A DNA stretch of 64,000 nucleotides. Source: Microvirga sp. TS319 (GTDB lineage Bacteria > Pseudomonadota > Alphaproteobacteria > Rhizobiales > Beijerinckiaceae). The translations under genes were made by a program, and so were the position numbers. The notes under the pieces were generated by a model. The model was not told the DNA's origin, ran no database searches, and worked only from the letters and a program-made list of their open reading frames with translations. Where the stretch lies: the NCBI RefSeq assembly GCF_041276405.1, contig NZ_JBGGGT010000001.1, positions 1,604,501-1,668,500 on the forward strand. Direction: 5' to 3'. Shown here one piece after another: positions 1 through 7,855 of the stretch (positions within the stretch are counted from its first letter, which is position 1; every line of letters starts with the position of its first letter).

Positions 1-379
1 CGGTCGCGAAGGTCGCCACGAGGGCCGCTGATGCTCCCACCGCCTGTAAAAGGCGAAGGGCGACAAAGGGAATGGCCGTCGAGGATGCGGCCAGACAGAA
101 CGATGCCGCCGCGAACACGAGAGCACCGCCGACCAGAACGGGCCGTCGCCCGATACGATCGGAGATCGGCCCGAAGAGGATCTGGCCGAGCCCGAGCATC
201 ACCATGTAGAGGCTCAACGTGAGTTGAACGACGACCGGGCCGGTGCCGAGAATGCCCGGCATGGCCGGAACGATGGGAAGGTAGATATCCATCGCCAGGG
301 AGGCGAGAATATCGAAGGGTGCCATCAGCAGGAGCGCTGTCGGCAAGGAAAGGGCCCATACGGGGGGCTTTGGAGACAT
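1..379 (-). CDS. Bcr/CflA-type MFS drug efflux pump, CmlA-like (partial)
   Basis: This is the N-terminal 126 residues of an inner-membrane proton antiporter; the gene runs off the left edge. The visible part begins MSPKPPVWALSL and has at least three hydrophobic segments. It carries the MFS loop 2-3 motif GPISDRIGRRPVL at about residues 73-85 and the phrases FDILASLAMDIYLP and LRLLQAVGASAALV, which match chloramphenicol exporters of the CmlA group closely by memory. The likely substrates are chloramphenicol or related amphiphilic drugs, but a general drug pump is possible. The ATG at 379 is the only reasonable start. The next gene on the plus strand starts 298 bp away, so the two do not form an operon. 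Confidence 0.8.
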   Translation of the reverse strand, partial: MSPKPPVWALSLPTALLLMAPFDILASLAMDIYLPIVPAMPGILGTGPVVVQLTLSLYMVMLGLGQILFGPISDRIGRRPVLVGGALVFAAASFCLAASSTAIPFVALRLLQAVGASAALVATFAT

Positions 380-677
380 GATGAGGCTTCCGCTCAAATG
401 AGGAGCATTTAGCGGCGATCTGCCTGTCAGCATTGGCTGGAATGGGTTCGACAGACGCCGCAACAACAGAAGAAGGCGTTGTTGCGGCCTACTTGTCCGA
501 CGAGGGCTCGGCTCCCATGCCACGGCTCCAAGATCACAAGGGGTTGGAAGAAGGCTTTCCGACTATCATGCCCTTCCGGAGCAGACAATCCTCGCGGCCT
601 GTCGGACACGAGATCGTCGGGGGGTTCTGCCGGACGGCATTGGCTGATAAGGCATCCCGAATCTGACACTGCCGAGC
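380..677. other. Intergenic region between divergent genes
   Basis: These 298 bases lie between the efflux pump (minus) and the hydrolase (plus) and must contain both promoters. Short open frames on both strands show no recognisable protein features, and I see no convincing hairpin or repeat. Confidence 0.4.
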
Positions 678-1499
678 ATGTCCATGCCCCACACGCCGCC
701 TATGACGATCGAAGAGACGGAAAGCTGGATCCGGATCGAGGAGGGCCGTCTCTTCGCCAAGAGCTGGACGCCGCGCGTTCCCGGCATCGAGGGTCTCGCG
801 CCGATCCTGCTGTTCCACGATTCCCTCGGCTGCGTGGAGCTGTGGCGCAGTTTTCCGAAGGCTCTCGCCCAGGCCACGGGGCGGCGCGTCATCGCGTATG
901 ACCGCCTCGGCTTCGGCCGCTCGGATCCCTATCCGGGACAGTCGGGGTCCGATTTCATCGCCAAGGAGGCACAATACGTCGTTCCGCGCCTGTGCGAGCA
1001 GCTCGACGTGCGCACCTTCATCGCCTGCGGCCACAGCGTCGGCGGCGGCATGGCCGTCGAGACGGCCGCCCGCTTCCCGACCCGATGCCTGGCGCTCGTG
1101 ACGATCGCGGCTCAGGCCTTCGTGGAGGAAAAAACGCGCGAGGGGATCCGTATCGCGCAACGTGAATTCGAGGATCCCGCCCAACTGGCGAGAGTCGCGA
1201 AATATCACGGCGACAAGGCCCGATGGGCGGTGGATACCTGGACCTGGACTTGGCTTTCGCCCGAATTCGCGAACTGGAGCCTGGACGAGCCCCTGGCGGC
1301 GGTCCGCTGCCCGGTGCTCGCCGTTCATGGCGATCAGGACGAGTACGGGTCCAACGAGCAGGCACGGCGCATCGCAGCGGGACGTGGAACCGCGTACATC
1401 CTTCCGGAGACCGGGCACGTGCCGCACCGGGAGCAGGAGAAACGCCTGGTCGACGTGATCCATCGGTTTCTCGAAAGCCTCGGGCCCCTCAGGAGATGA
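678..1499 (+). CDS. Alpha/beta hydrolase
   Basis: This 273-residue soluble enzyme has the alpha/beta-hydrolase fold. The nucleophile elbow GHSVGG places Ser at about residue 120, the acid is probably the Asp in HGDQDEYG, and the base is the His in TGHVPH near the C-terminus. An oxyanion-type segment, HDSLG, lies near residue 47. The substrate (ester, lactone or amide) cannot be told from sequence. The frame starts at ATG 678, with in-frame ATGs at 684 and 702 as alternatives. A NitT/TauT-type ABC importer follows 72 bp downstream on the same strand, so the hydrolase may act on the imported compound; that link is inference. Confidence 0.8.
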   Translation: MSMPHTPPMTIEETESWIRIEEGRLFAKSWTPRVPGIEGLAPILLFHDSLGCVELWRSFPKALAQATGRRVIAYDRLGFGRSDPYPGQSGSDFIAKEAQYVVPRLCEQLDVRTFIACGHSVGGGMAVETAARFPTRCLALVTIAAQAFVEEKTREGIRIAQREFEDPAQLARVAKYHGDKARWAVDTWTWTWLSPEFANWSLDEPLAAVRCPVLAVHGDQDEYGSNEQARRIAAGRGTAYILPETGHVPHREQEKRLVDVIHRFLESLGPLRR

Positions 1500-1571
1500 T
1501 CCACCATCCCCGGAGAGCAGACCAAAGTCTCACGGGCCGCGTGCCTTGCCATCGGGGCTTTAATCTCTAGG

Positions 1572-2435
1572 ATGCCCTTAAGCGCCGCCGACAGGCGCGG
1601 GAAACGCCCCAGCCCCATGCCGACATCGCCACTTGTTCCAGCCGTCTCACTTCGCGACATGGCCATCACCTTCGGGTCGAAGGCCGGCGGCTACACCGCC
1701 GTGCAGGGAATCGATCTGGAGGCCCGGCCGGGGGAATTCATCGCGATCGTCGGGCCGACCGGATGCGGCAAGTCCACCCTGCTCAACGCGTCCGCGGGGC
1801 TGCTCAAGCCCTCGGGCGGTCATGTGGAGATCTTCGGGGCACCGCTGCAGGGCCTCAACGCCCGGGCCGGCTATCTCTTCCAGCAGGACGCCCTGATGCC
1901 GTGGAAGACGGCGCTGCAGAACGTCGCCGTCGCCCTCGAGCCGAGGGGGATCTCCCGCTCCGAGGCCGAGATGAAGGCCCGCGAGTGGCTGCGCCGAGTC
2001 GGCCTCGCGGCCTTCGTGAACCGCTACCCACACATGATGTCCGGCGGGCAAAGGAAGCGGGTCGCCCTGGCCCAGATGCTGATCCGCGATCCCGAGATCC
2101 TGCTCATGGACGAGCCCTTCGGGCCGCTCGACGCGCAGACCCGGCAGATCATGGGCAATCTGCTCCTGGATCTGTGGGCGGCCAACCGCAAGGCGGTGCT
2201 GTTCGTCACCCACGATCTGGAAGAGGCGATCGCCCTCGCCGACCGGGTCGTGGTCATGTCGGCGGGTCCGGCCGCCCGCATCATCGGGGAATTCCCGGTC
2301 ACGCTGCCACGTCCGCGCGACATCGCCGAGATCCGTCTCGAACCCGCCTTCCATCACATTCACAAAGAGATATGGGCAAGTCTTCGCGTCGAAGTGCAGA
2401 AGGCCTATGCGCAGGGAGAAGGAGCCTCCGTATGA
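1572..2435 (+). CDS. ABC transporter ATPase, NitT/TauT/SsuB type
   Basis: This is the cytoplasmic ATPase of an importer for small anionic or heterocyclic solutes. It has Walker A GPTGCGKST, the Q-loop region LFQQDALMPWKTAL (typical of the nitrate/taurine/pyrimidine-precursor class), signature MSGGQRKRV, Walker B ILLMDEPF and the switch His in FVTHD. The 287-residue frame starts at 1572; the in-frame ATG at 1617 (MPTSPL) would give the more usual length of about 272. Its stop overlaps the permease start in an ATGA, so the two are translationally coupled. The hydrophobic permease and a binding protein complete the transporter. Confidence 0.9.
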   Translation: MPLSAADRRGKRPSPMPTSPLVPAVSLRDMAITFGSKAGGYTAVQGIDLEARPGEFIAIVGPTGCGKSTLLNASAGLLKPSGGHVEIFGAPLQGLNARAGYLFQQDALMPWKTALQNVAVALEPRGISRSEAEMKAREWLRRVGLAAFVNRYPHMMSGGQRKRVALAQMLIRDPEILLMDEPFGPLDAQTRQIMGNLLLDLWAANRKAVLFVTHDLEEAIALADRVVVMSAGPAARIIGEFPVTLPRPRDIAEIRLEPAFHHIHKEIWASLRVEVQKAYAQGEGASV

Positions 2436-3223
2436 ACCGGACGAAGCTGGTCCTGCTCCAGGTCGTGGTCGGTCTGGGCTTTCTGCTGCTCTGGCACGTC
2501 CTGACGGTCTACCCCATCCTCGCGCCGATCAAGCAGACGCAGTTCTTCTTCTCGACGCCGACCGACGTGCTGGCGCGGGTCTGGAAGGAAATCACCTCCG
2601 TCGAGATCTGGGGGCATCTCTGGATCACCCTGCTGGAGACGGTCCTCGCCTTCGCGTTCGGAGCCGGGGGCGGCATCCTGTTCGGCTTCCTGTTCGCCCG
2701 GCGCGAATTGCTGTCGGCGGTGTTCGATCCCTACATCAAGGCCGCGAATGCGCTGCCGCGCGTGGTGCTCGCCCCGATCTTCGCCCTGTGGTTCGGGTTG
2801 GGGATCTGGTCGAAGGTGGCTCTCGGCTTCAGCCTGGTGTTCTTCATCGTGTTCTTCAACGTCTACCAGGGCGTGCGCGAGGTGAGCCCCGTGGTGCTGG
2901 CCAATGCGCGCATGCTCGGTCTCAACGAGCGCCAGCTCCTGCGGCATGTCTATTGGCCGGCAGCCCTGACCTGGGTGTTCTCGTCCCTGCACACCTCCGT
3001 CGGATTTGCTCTCGTGGGCGCCGTCGTGGGCGAGTATCTCGGCTCCTCGGCAGGCCTCGGCTACAAGATTCACGAGGCGGAAAGCGTCTTCGACGTGACC
3101 GGCGTTTTTTCCGGCATGGTCATCCTTTCGATCTTCGTCATCCTCATCGACGCCTTCGTGACGATGATCGAAAGGCGGCTCCTGGTCTGGCGCCCCGCCC
3201 CATCGACAAACGCGCAGGGTTAG
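2432..3223 (+). CDS. ABC transporter permease, NitT/TauT/SsuC type
   Basis: This 263-residue membrane protein begins MNRTKLVLLQVVVG and has about six transmembrane segments. The EAA-type coupling loop is around ANARMLGLNERQLLRHVYWPAAL (about residues 157-179), where it would contact the ATPase encoded just upstream. The ATG at 2432 overlaps the ATPase stop by four bases. Length and topology are normal for the BPD_transp_1 family. It is followed 45 bp later by the binding protein. Confidence 0.9.
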   Translation: MNRTKLVLLQVVVGLGFLLLWHVLTVYPILAPIKQTQFFFSTPTDVLARVWKEITSVEIWGHLWITLLETVLAFAFGAGGGILFGFLFARRELLSAVFDPYIKAANALPRVVLAPIFALWFGLGIWSKVALGFSLVFFIVFFNVYQGVREVSPVVLANARMLGLNERQLLRHVYWPAALTWVFSSLHTSVGFALVGAVVGEYLGSSAGLGYKIHEAESVFDVTGVFSGMVILSIFVILIDAFVTMIERRLLVWRPAPSTNAQG

Positions 3224-3268
3224 GGAATCCTGCTCGGCTACAATCTGCATCCAAGCAGGGAGATCAGG

Positions 3269-4291
3269 ATGGAACGCCGTACATTTCTCATTGGAGCGGG
3301 CGCGGCCGCTCTGACCACAGGGCTGAGCCCGAGCGCATTCGCGCAGGAAAAACCGGAGAAGAGCAAGGTCACGCTGGGCGTGGGCGGCAAACCGCTGCTC
3401 TATTACCTGCCGCTGACGATCGCGGAGCGAAAGGGCTTCTTCAAGGAGGAAGGGCTCGACGTCGAGATCAACGATTTCGGCGGCGGCGCCAAATCGCTCC
3501 AGGCGCTCATCGGCGGTTCCGTGGACGTGGTGACCGGCGCCTACGAGCATACCATCCGCATGCAGGCCAAGGGCCAGGATGTGCGCGCCGTCACCGAGCT
3601 TGGCCGCTTCCCGGCCATCGTGATCGCGGTCAAGAAGGACAAGGCGGGACAAATCAAGTCCGCGGCCGATTTCAAGGGTCTCAAGATCGGCGTGACGGCA
3701 CCCGGCTCCTCCACGGCCCTGACCACGCAATACGCCATGGTGAAGGCCGGCCTGAAGCCGACGGATGCGGCCCTGATCGGCGTCGGGTCCGGCGCGAGCG
3801 CCGTCGCGGCCATGCAGAAAGGCGAGATCGACGTGATCGCGCATCTCGATCCGGTGATCTCGAAATTGGAATCGGACGGCGATATCGCGATCCTGATCGA
3901 TACCCGGACCGAGGCGGGCACGCGGGCCCTCTTCGGCGGCTCGAATCCGGCCGCGACTCTCTACACCAAGAAGGACTTCATCGACGCCAACCCGGTGACG
4001 ACGCAGCGCCTCGTCAATGCTTTCATGAAGTCGCTCAAATGGCTCCAGACGGCCAAGCCCGAGGACGTCGCCGAGGCGGTGCCGCCCGAATATCACCTCG
4101 GCGACAAGCCCCTCTACGTCAAGGCGGTTCAGAACTCGCTGGAGAGCTATTCCCGGACCGGCATCGTCCCGCCCGATGGAATGGCGAGCGTCATGGACAT
4201 GCTCAAAATGCTCGATCCCGAACTGAAGGACGCCAAGGTCGATCTTGCCGCCACGTTCGACGACCGTTTCGTCAAGAAGGCATCGACTTAG
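3269..4291 (+). CDS. ABC transporter substrate-binding protein, SsuA/THI5-like
   Basis: This 340-residue periplasmic binding protein has an apparent Tat signal (ERRTFLIGAGAAAL) with cleavage after AFAQ. The mature part has the NMT1/SsuA-like pattern: LGVGGKPLLYYLPLTIAERKG near the start, GGGAKSLQALIGGSVDVV, and DFKGLKIGVTAPGS. This class binds sulfonates, nitrate, riboflavin or pyrimidine precursors, and the ligand here is not predictable. A GGAGATCAGG ribosome-binding site precedes ATG 3269. It is the third gene of the importer, and the upstream hydrolase suggests an organic ester or amide as substrate (inference). Confidence 0.88.
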   Translation: MERRTFLIGAGAAALTTGLSPSAFAQEKPEKSKVTLGVGGKPLLYYLPLTIAERKGFFKEEGLDVEINDFGGGAKSLQALIGGSVDVVTGAYEHTIRMQAKGQDVRAVTELGRFPAIVIAVKKDKAGQIKSAADFKGLKIGVTAPGSSTALTTQYAMVKAGLKPTDAALIGVGSGASAVAAMQKGEIDVIAHLDPVISKLESDGDIAILIDTRTEAGTRALFGGSNPAATLYTKKDFIDANPVTTQRLVNAFMKSLKWLQTAKPEDVAEAVPPEYHLGDKPLYVKAVQNSLESYSRTGIVPPDGMASVMDMLKMLDPELKDAKVDLAATFDDRFVKKAST

Positions 4292-4385
4292 AGCCAATTG
4301 CGGCGAACCGGATCCGGTTCGCCGTCAAAAATGCGGCAGACGAAAGAAGAGAGCTGATTCCACACCAGGGGAATCAGTTCCAGCC
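4291..4385. repeat. Palindromic intergenic repeat, family II
   Basis: A perfect 22-bp palindrome (GGCGAACCGGA and its inverted copy, 4302-4323) is followed by a second hairpin (CTGATTCC 4354-4361 / GGAATCAG 4370-4377). The same two-hairpin plan, joined by an AAAGAAGAGAG-like linker, recurs at about 5827-5928 and 26130-26222. It directly follows the binding-protein stop, so it may also help end that transcript. Confidence 0.6.
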
Positions 4386-4438
4386 CTTTGAGATGACCGA
4401 ACCGCACGTGTCAGGCGATTCGGCCGCGCGACCAAACT

Positions 4439-5626
4439 CTATCGTACGACCGACAGGGAGATCCGCGTTGCCGGCTGGGTCGTGGCCTCTCCCGTCCCGC
4501 GCCCGCGAAACAGGGCTGCGATGAGATCGGATTGCGTCACGATGCCGACCAAAACGCCGTCCCCGTCGACGATCGGGACCTGATGCAGCTCCGCATCCGC
4601 CATGCGGGGGACCAGCGCCGCCAGAGCCGTGTCCTGCCGCGCCGTCTGAACGGGCGAGGTCATGATTTCCCCGACCTTGCGGTCGAGCCGGATGACCCGC
4701 TGGGCGATCTGAGGGACGCTCATCTGGAGGCCCGTGCGCAAATCCCAATCGCTGTGCTTGATGAGGTCCGTCTGAGTGATGATCCCGATCACCGCACGCG
4801 TATCGGAGACCACCGGAAGGCCCTTGATCCGATGCTGCCGAAGGAGCCGCCAGGCGTCGCGCAGGCTCGTCGACGGCGTGACCGCCGCGACATCCCTCGA
4901 CATGATCTCGGCGCAGGTCATCCCGTCGAAACGCCGGTTATAGGCCTGCATCTCCACCTGCCGGAACAGGTCCTCCAGGCTCTCGCGATCCATGTCGATG
5001 ATCTGGTCGTACTGGTTGAGCACGGTATCGAAGTCGCTGGGCCTGACGCCCACCCGCTCCATGGGAGCGGGGTCGGAGGTCTGATGCCGATTCACCGGAG
5101 CAGGCTTGGACAGGTGGGGATACCGCTTGCCCGTCAGATTATTGAAGACGAGCGCCACCGCGATCATCGCCAGCGAAGCCGCTCCGACCGGCCAGATCGC
5201 GAAGCCGAATCCCGCCGCCTTGATCGCCGGGCCGCCGAGAACGGCCATGAGTGCCAGGGCGCCGCTCGGCGGGTGAAGACAGCGCAGGACGAACATCGCG
5301 GCGACTGCGAGAGTTCCGGCCATCGCGGCCGCGGGGAGTTCCATCGGAATCCAGCGGGCGCAGGCGACGCCGATGCAAGCCGAGATCATGTTTCCGCCGA
5401 GGATCGACCACGGCTGCGCCAACGGACTTCCCGGCAGCGCGAACAGGAGGATCGCGGAGGCTCCCAAGGGGGCGCTCAGAAGAGGCAGCCCGTCCACAAG
5501 GTCGCGGGACTCCATCCCCAAGAGGCCCAGGGATAGGATGCCGAGGAGGACGCCGGCGCAGACCCGGATTTGCTCGACGTGGCTGACATGGGTGAGATCG
5601 GGAATGAGGCGTTTGAAAAGAGACAC
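4439..5626 (-). CDS. HPP-family membrane protein with tandem CBS domains
   Basis: This 395-residue protein has an N-terminal HPP domain of about four or five membrane helices (residues about 15-165), including the family signature LRCLHPPSGALALMAVLGG. A linker leads to a C-terminal CBS pair (about 235-380), e.g. MSRDVAAVTPSTSLRDAWRL and MTSPVQTARQDTALAALV. HPP proteins have been proposed as nitrite or other anion transporters, and CBS pairs usually sense adenylates. The frame begins with GTG at 5626. It stands alone on the minus strand between repeats, so no pathway can be assigned from neighbours. Confidence 0.85.
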   Translation of the reverse strand: MSLFKRLIPDLTHVSHVEQIRVCAGVLLGILSLGLLGMESRDLVDGLPLLSAPLGASAILLFALPGSPLAQPWSILGGNMISACIGVACARWIPMELPAAAMAGTLAVAAMFVLRCLHPPSGALALMAVLGGPAIKAAGFGFAIWPVGAASLAMIAVALVFNNLTGKRYPHLSKPAPVNRHQTSDPAPMERVGVRPSDFDTVLNQYDQIIDMDRESLEDLFRQVEMQAYNRRFDGMTCAEIMSRDVAAVTPSTSLRDAWRLLRQHRIKGLPVVSDTRAVIGIITQTDLIKHSDWDLRTGLQMSVPQIAQRVIRLDRKVGEIMTSPVQTARQDTALAALVPRMADAELHQVPIVDGDGVLVGIVTQSDLIAALFRGRGTGEATTQPATRISLSVVR

Positions 5627-5708
5627 GGATCGACTGAGATTGTATTTATTGGAGAGGGCGGAGAGCAGGTGTCGTATCCGAGCGGCCCCTCATCGCGCAG
5701 AGGCGTTC

Positions 5709-5827
5709 TTAGCGCATCGTGCGAAAAAGTGGATCCGGTTTTTCGCCAGAACGATGCGCTCATCTAAGAAGGGAGCATCGGATTCGATCCCGAAAGTGGA
5801 TTCCACTTTTCACGTCCGATGCTCTAG
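5709..5827 (+). repeat. CTAG-bounded palindromic repeat, family I (copy A)
   Basis: The copy runs from TTAG to CTAG. Hairpin module 1 pairs AGCGCATCGT (from 5711) with ACGATGCGCT (ending about 5760). Module 2 pairs GAGCATCGGA with TCCGATGCTC and has an inner pair AAAGTGGA / TCCACTTT. It lies upstream of the HPP gene and downstream of the peptide permease. Similar copies are at 12548, 19545, 20795, 28736, 35016, 45308 and 48478. Confidence 0.85.
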
Positions 5828-5928
5828 ACCATTTTTCGGCGATGTGGACCCGGTTCGCCGCTAAAAAATGCGGCACACCAAAAAAGAGCCGTTCCCCTTG
5901 CGTGAAAACAGCTCTCATCCTGGAATCA
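5827..5928. repeat. Palindromic intergenic repeat, family II (second copy)
   Basis: It directly abuts the family I copy. It has the same order as 4291-4385: a GGCGATGTGGACCCGG/TTCGCC imperfect palindrome, ATGCGGCA, an A-rich linker with AAAAGAG, then a GAGC.../GCTC hairpin near 5887-5925. It is more diverged than the 4291 copy. Confidence 0.45.
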
Positions 5929-5974
5929 GGCGACAGGCCACCGCACGTCGAACGATGTCTCCGTGCGGTGACGG

Positions 5975-6871
5975 TTAGCGCGCGTCGAGACGCGGATCCA
6001 GCGCATCCCGCAATCCGTCGCCCATGAAGTTGAAACTGGTCACGGCGAGCGTGATGGCCGCTCCGGGCAGGATGGCGAGCCATGGAGCGCTCGTGAGGTA
6101 GCTCTGCGCGCCTTCCAGCATATTGCCCCAGCTTGGCGTCGGCGGCTGGATACCGTAGCCGAGAAAGCTGATATAACTTTCGGCCAGAATGGCATGGGCG
6201 ACATTGAGCGTCGCCGCGACCACAATCGGCGCAACCGCGTTCGGGAGCAACTCCCGAAACATGATGCGGGTGTTGCTGGCGCCCATGGACACCGCCGCAA
6301 CGGCGAAATCGCGCGTCCGCAGAGAACGGATCTGCCCCTCGACGACGCGCGCCACTTCCATCCATGAAGTCATCGCGATCAGGAGGACGATGGACGGCAC
6401 GGAGGGTTCGATCAACGCGGAGATCGCCAGCAGCAGGAAGATCGACGGAAAGCAGAGCATTGCATCGACGAAGCGCATCAGCGCCATGCCGATCATGCGC
6501 TGGTAGAATCCCGCGATGACGCCCACGCAGATGCCGATCGCCATGCTGACGGCCATGGCCGAGAACCCGACCGAAAGAGAGATGCGGCCCGCCATCAGCA
6601 GACGCGCGAGAATGTCGCGCCCAAGCGGATCCGTGCCGAGGATGTGGGAGCCGGAGAAGGGCGGCGCGAAGCGCTGACGGATGTCGATATGCGTGTCGTT
6701 ATAAGGCAGCAGCATCGGGCCGAAGATGCAGGCGATCACCATAAAGGCGATCGCAGCCGTCCCGAAGACCGCAAGCTTGTGGCGCAGGAAGCGGCGCATG
6801 GCGGGACTGCTCCAGCGCGATCGCGGCGCGGAGGCGAGTGGCTGAGTGGGGGACGGATTTGCGGCGTTCAT
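5975..6871 (-). CDS. Peptide/amino-compound ABC permease, DppC-like
   Basis: This 298-residue inner-membrane permease begins MNAANPSPTQPLAS. It has the OppC/DppC N-terminal cytoplasmic stretch, first helix (LAVFGTAAIAFMVIACIFGP), the DppC landmark GTDPLGRDILARLL at about residue 98, and a coupling loop near AVAAVSMGASNTRIMFRELLPN. ATG 6871 overlaps the stop of the DppB-like gene in ATGA. It is the last gene of a three-gene minus operon whose binding protein is at 7856-9547. The ATPase is probably the double ATPase at 12843, encoded divergently. Confidence 0.9.
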   Translation of the reverse strand: MNAANPSPTQPLASAPRSRWSSPAMRRFLRHKLAVFGTAAIAFMVIACIFGPMLLPYNDTHIDIRQRFAPPFSGSHILGTDPLGRDILARLLMAGRISLSVGFSAMAVSMAIGICVGVIAGFYQRMIGMALMRFVDAMLCFPSIFLLLAISALIEPSVPSIVLLIAMTSWMEVARVVEGQIRSLRTRDFAVAAVSMGASNTRIMFRELLPNAVAPIVVAATLNVAHAILAESYISFLGYGIQPPTPSWGNMLEGAQSYLTSAPWLAILPGAAITLAVTSFNFMGDGLRDALDPRLDAR

Positions 6872-7824
6872 TGTCCGCTCCTTTCGATGCGCGGATCGGC
6901 AATGCCGTAGAGCACGTCGGCGATCAGGCTTCCCAGGAGAACCAGGACCGCCGAGAGCATGAGGATTCCCATGACGGTCGGATAGTCCCTGTAACTGATG
7001 GAATCGAGGAACAGCCTTCCCATCCCTGGCCATGTGAAGACGGTCTCGGTGACGAGGGCCCCGCTCAGCAGCGTCGGCACGTGCAGGCCGGTGATCGTGA
7101 TCATCGGCAGCAGGGCGTTGCGCAGGGCATGCCGGACGAGAATGTAGCGCTCGGACAACCCTTTGGCTCTCGCCGTGCGGATGTAATCCTGGTTGATCAC
7201 CTCCAGCATGGACGAGCGCATGTACCGGCTCCAGACGGCCGTGCTGACGAGGGCGAGCACGATGCAGGGGCCGACCAAGTGGTGCAGCCGGTTCAGGAAG
7301 GATCCGTCGCCGACCGTGAAACGATTGCCGGCGGGCAGCCAGCCGAGTCCCACGGAGAAGACGTAGATGATCACGAGCCCGAACCAGAAGGTCGGAATGG
7401 ACAGAGCGATCATCGCGCCGATCGTCGCGAGGCTGTCGAACAGCGAATAGCGCTTGACCGCCCCGAGGATGCCGATCCAGGCCCCCAGCAGCATCGCCAG
7501 AAGGGTGGAGCTGAGCATCAGCTCCATCGTGGGACCGATATGCGCCGCGATGATCTTCAGAACAGGCTGCTGGTCGCGATAGGATACGCCCCAATCGCCG
7601 CCGAGGAGCCGCAGGAGCCACTCGACATACTGCACCGGCAAGGGTCGATCGAGCCCAAGCTGCGCAGCCAACCGGTCGAGATCGGCCTGGGTCATGTCGC
7701 CGCTTGCCGCGAATTGCGAAAGCGGACCGCCGGGTGCCAGATGCAGAATCGCAAATCCGATCATCGAGACGATGAACAGCAGCACGATGGCCTGCAGCAG
7801 GCGACGAATGAGAAAGCCACTCAC
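6868..7824 (-). CDS. Peptide/amino-compound ABC permease, DppB-like
   Basis: This 318-residue permease has the DppB architecture: an N-terminal helix (LLQAIVLLFIVSMIGFAI), a large periplasmic loop with AAQLGLDRPLPVQYVEWL, and a coupling loop RAKGLSERYILVRHALRNALLPM. The frame starts with GTG at 7824, 31 bp after the binding-protein stop. Its partner is the DppC-like permease, coupled by an ATGA overlap. Confidence 0.9.
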   Translation of the reverse strand: MSGFLIRRLLQAIVLLFIVSMIGFAILHLAPGGPLSQFAASGDMTQADLDRLAAQLGLDRPLPVQYVEWLLRLLGGDWGVSYRDQQPVLKIIAAHIGPTMELMLSSTLLAMLLGAWIGILGAVKRYSLFDSLATIGAMIALSIPTFWFGLVIIYVFSVGLGWLPAGNRFTVGDGSFLNRLHHLVGPCIVLALVSTAVWSRYMRSSMLEVINQDYIRTARAKGLSERYILVRHALRNALLPMITITGLHVPTLLSGALVTETVFTWPGMGRLFLDSISYRDYPTVMGILMLSAVLVLLGSLIADVLYGIADPRIERSGQ

Positions 7825-7855
7825 GCGATGACGCTCCTAACGCGACCAGACGGGA

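Noticed and set aside
427..669. Overlapping short open frames before the hydrolase
   Set aside because: They have no ribosome-binding site, no recognisable composition and contradictory frames on both strands; treated as intergenic.
2405..4297. 630-codon minus-strand open frame opposite the NitT-type permease and binding protein
   Set aside because: It has the composition typical of a GC-rich shadow (HDHR, EHHARQ strings) and no recognisable motif; the plus-strand genes are clear.
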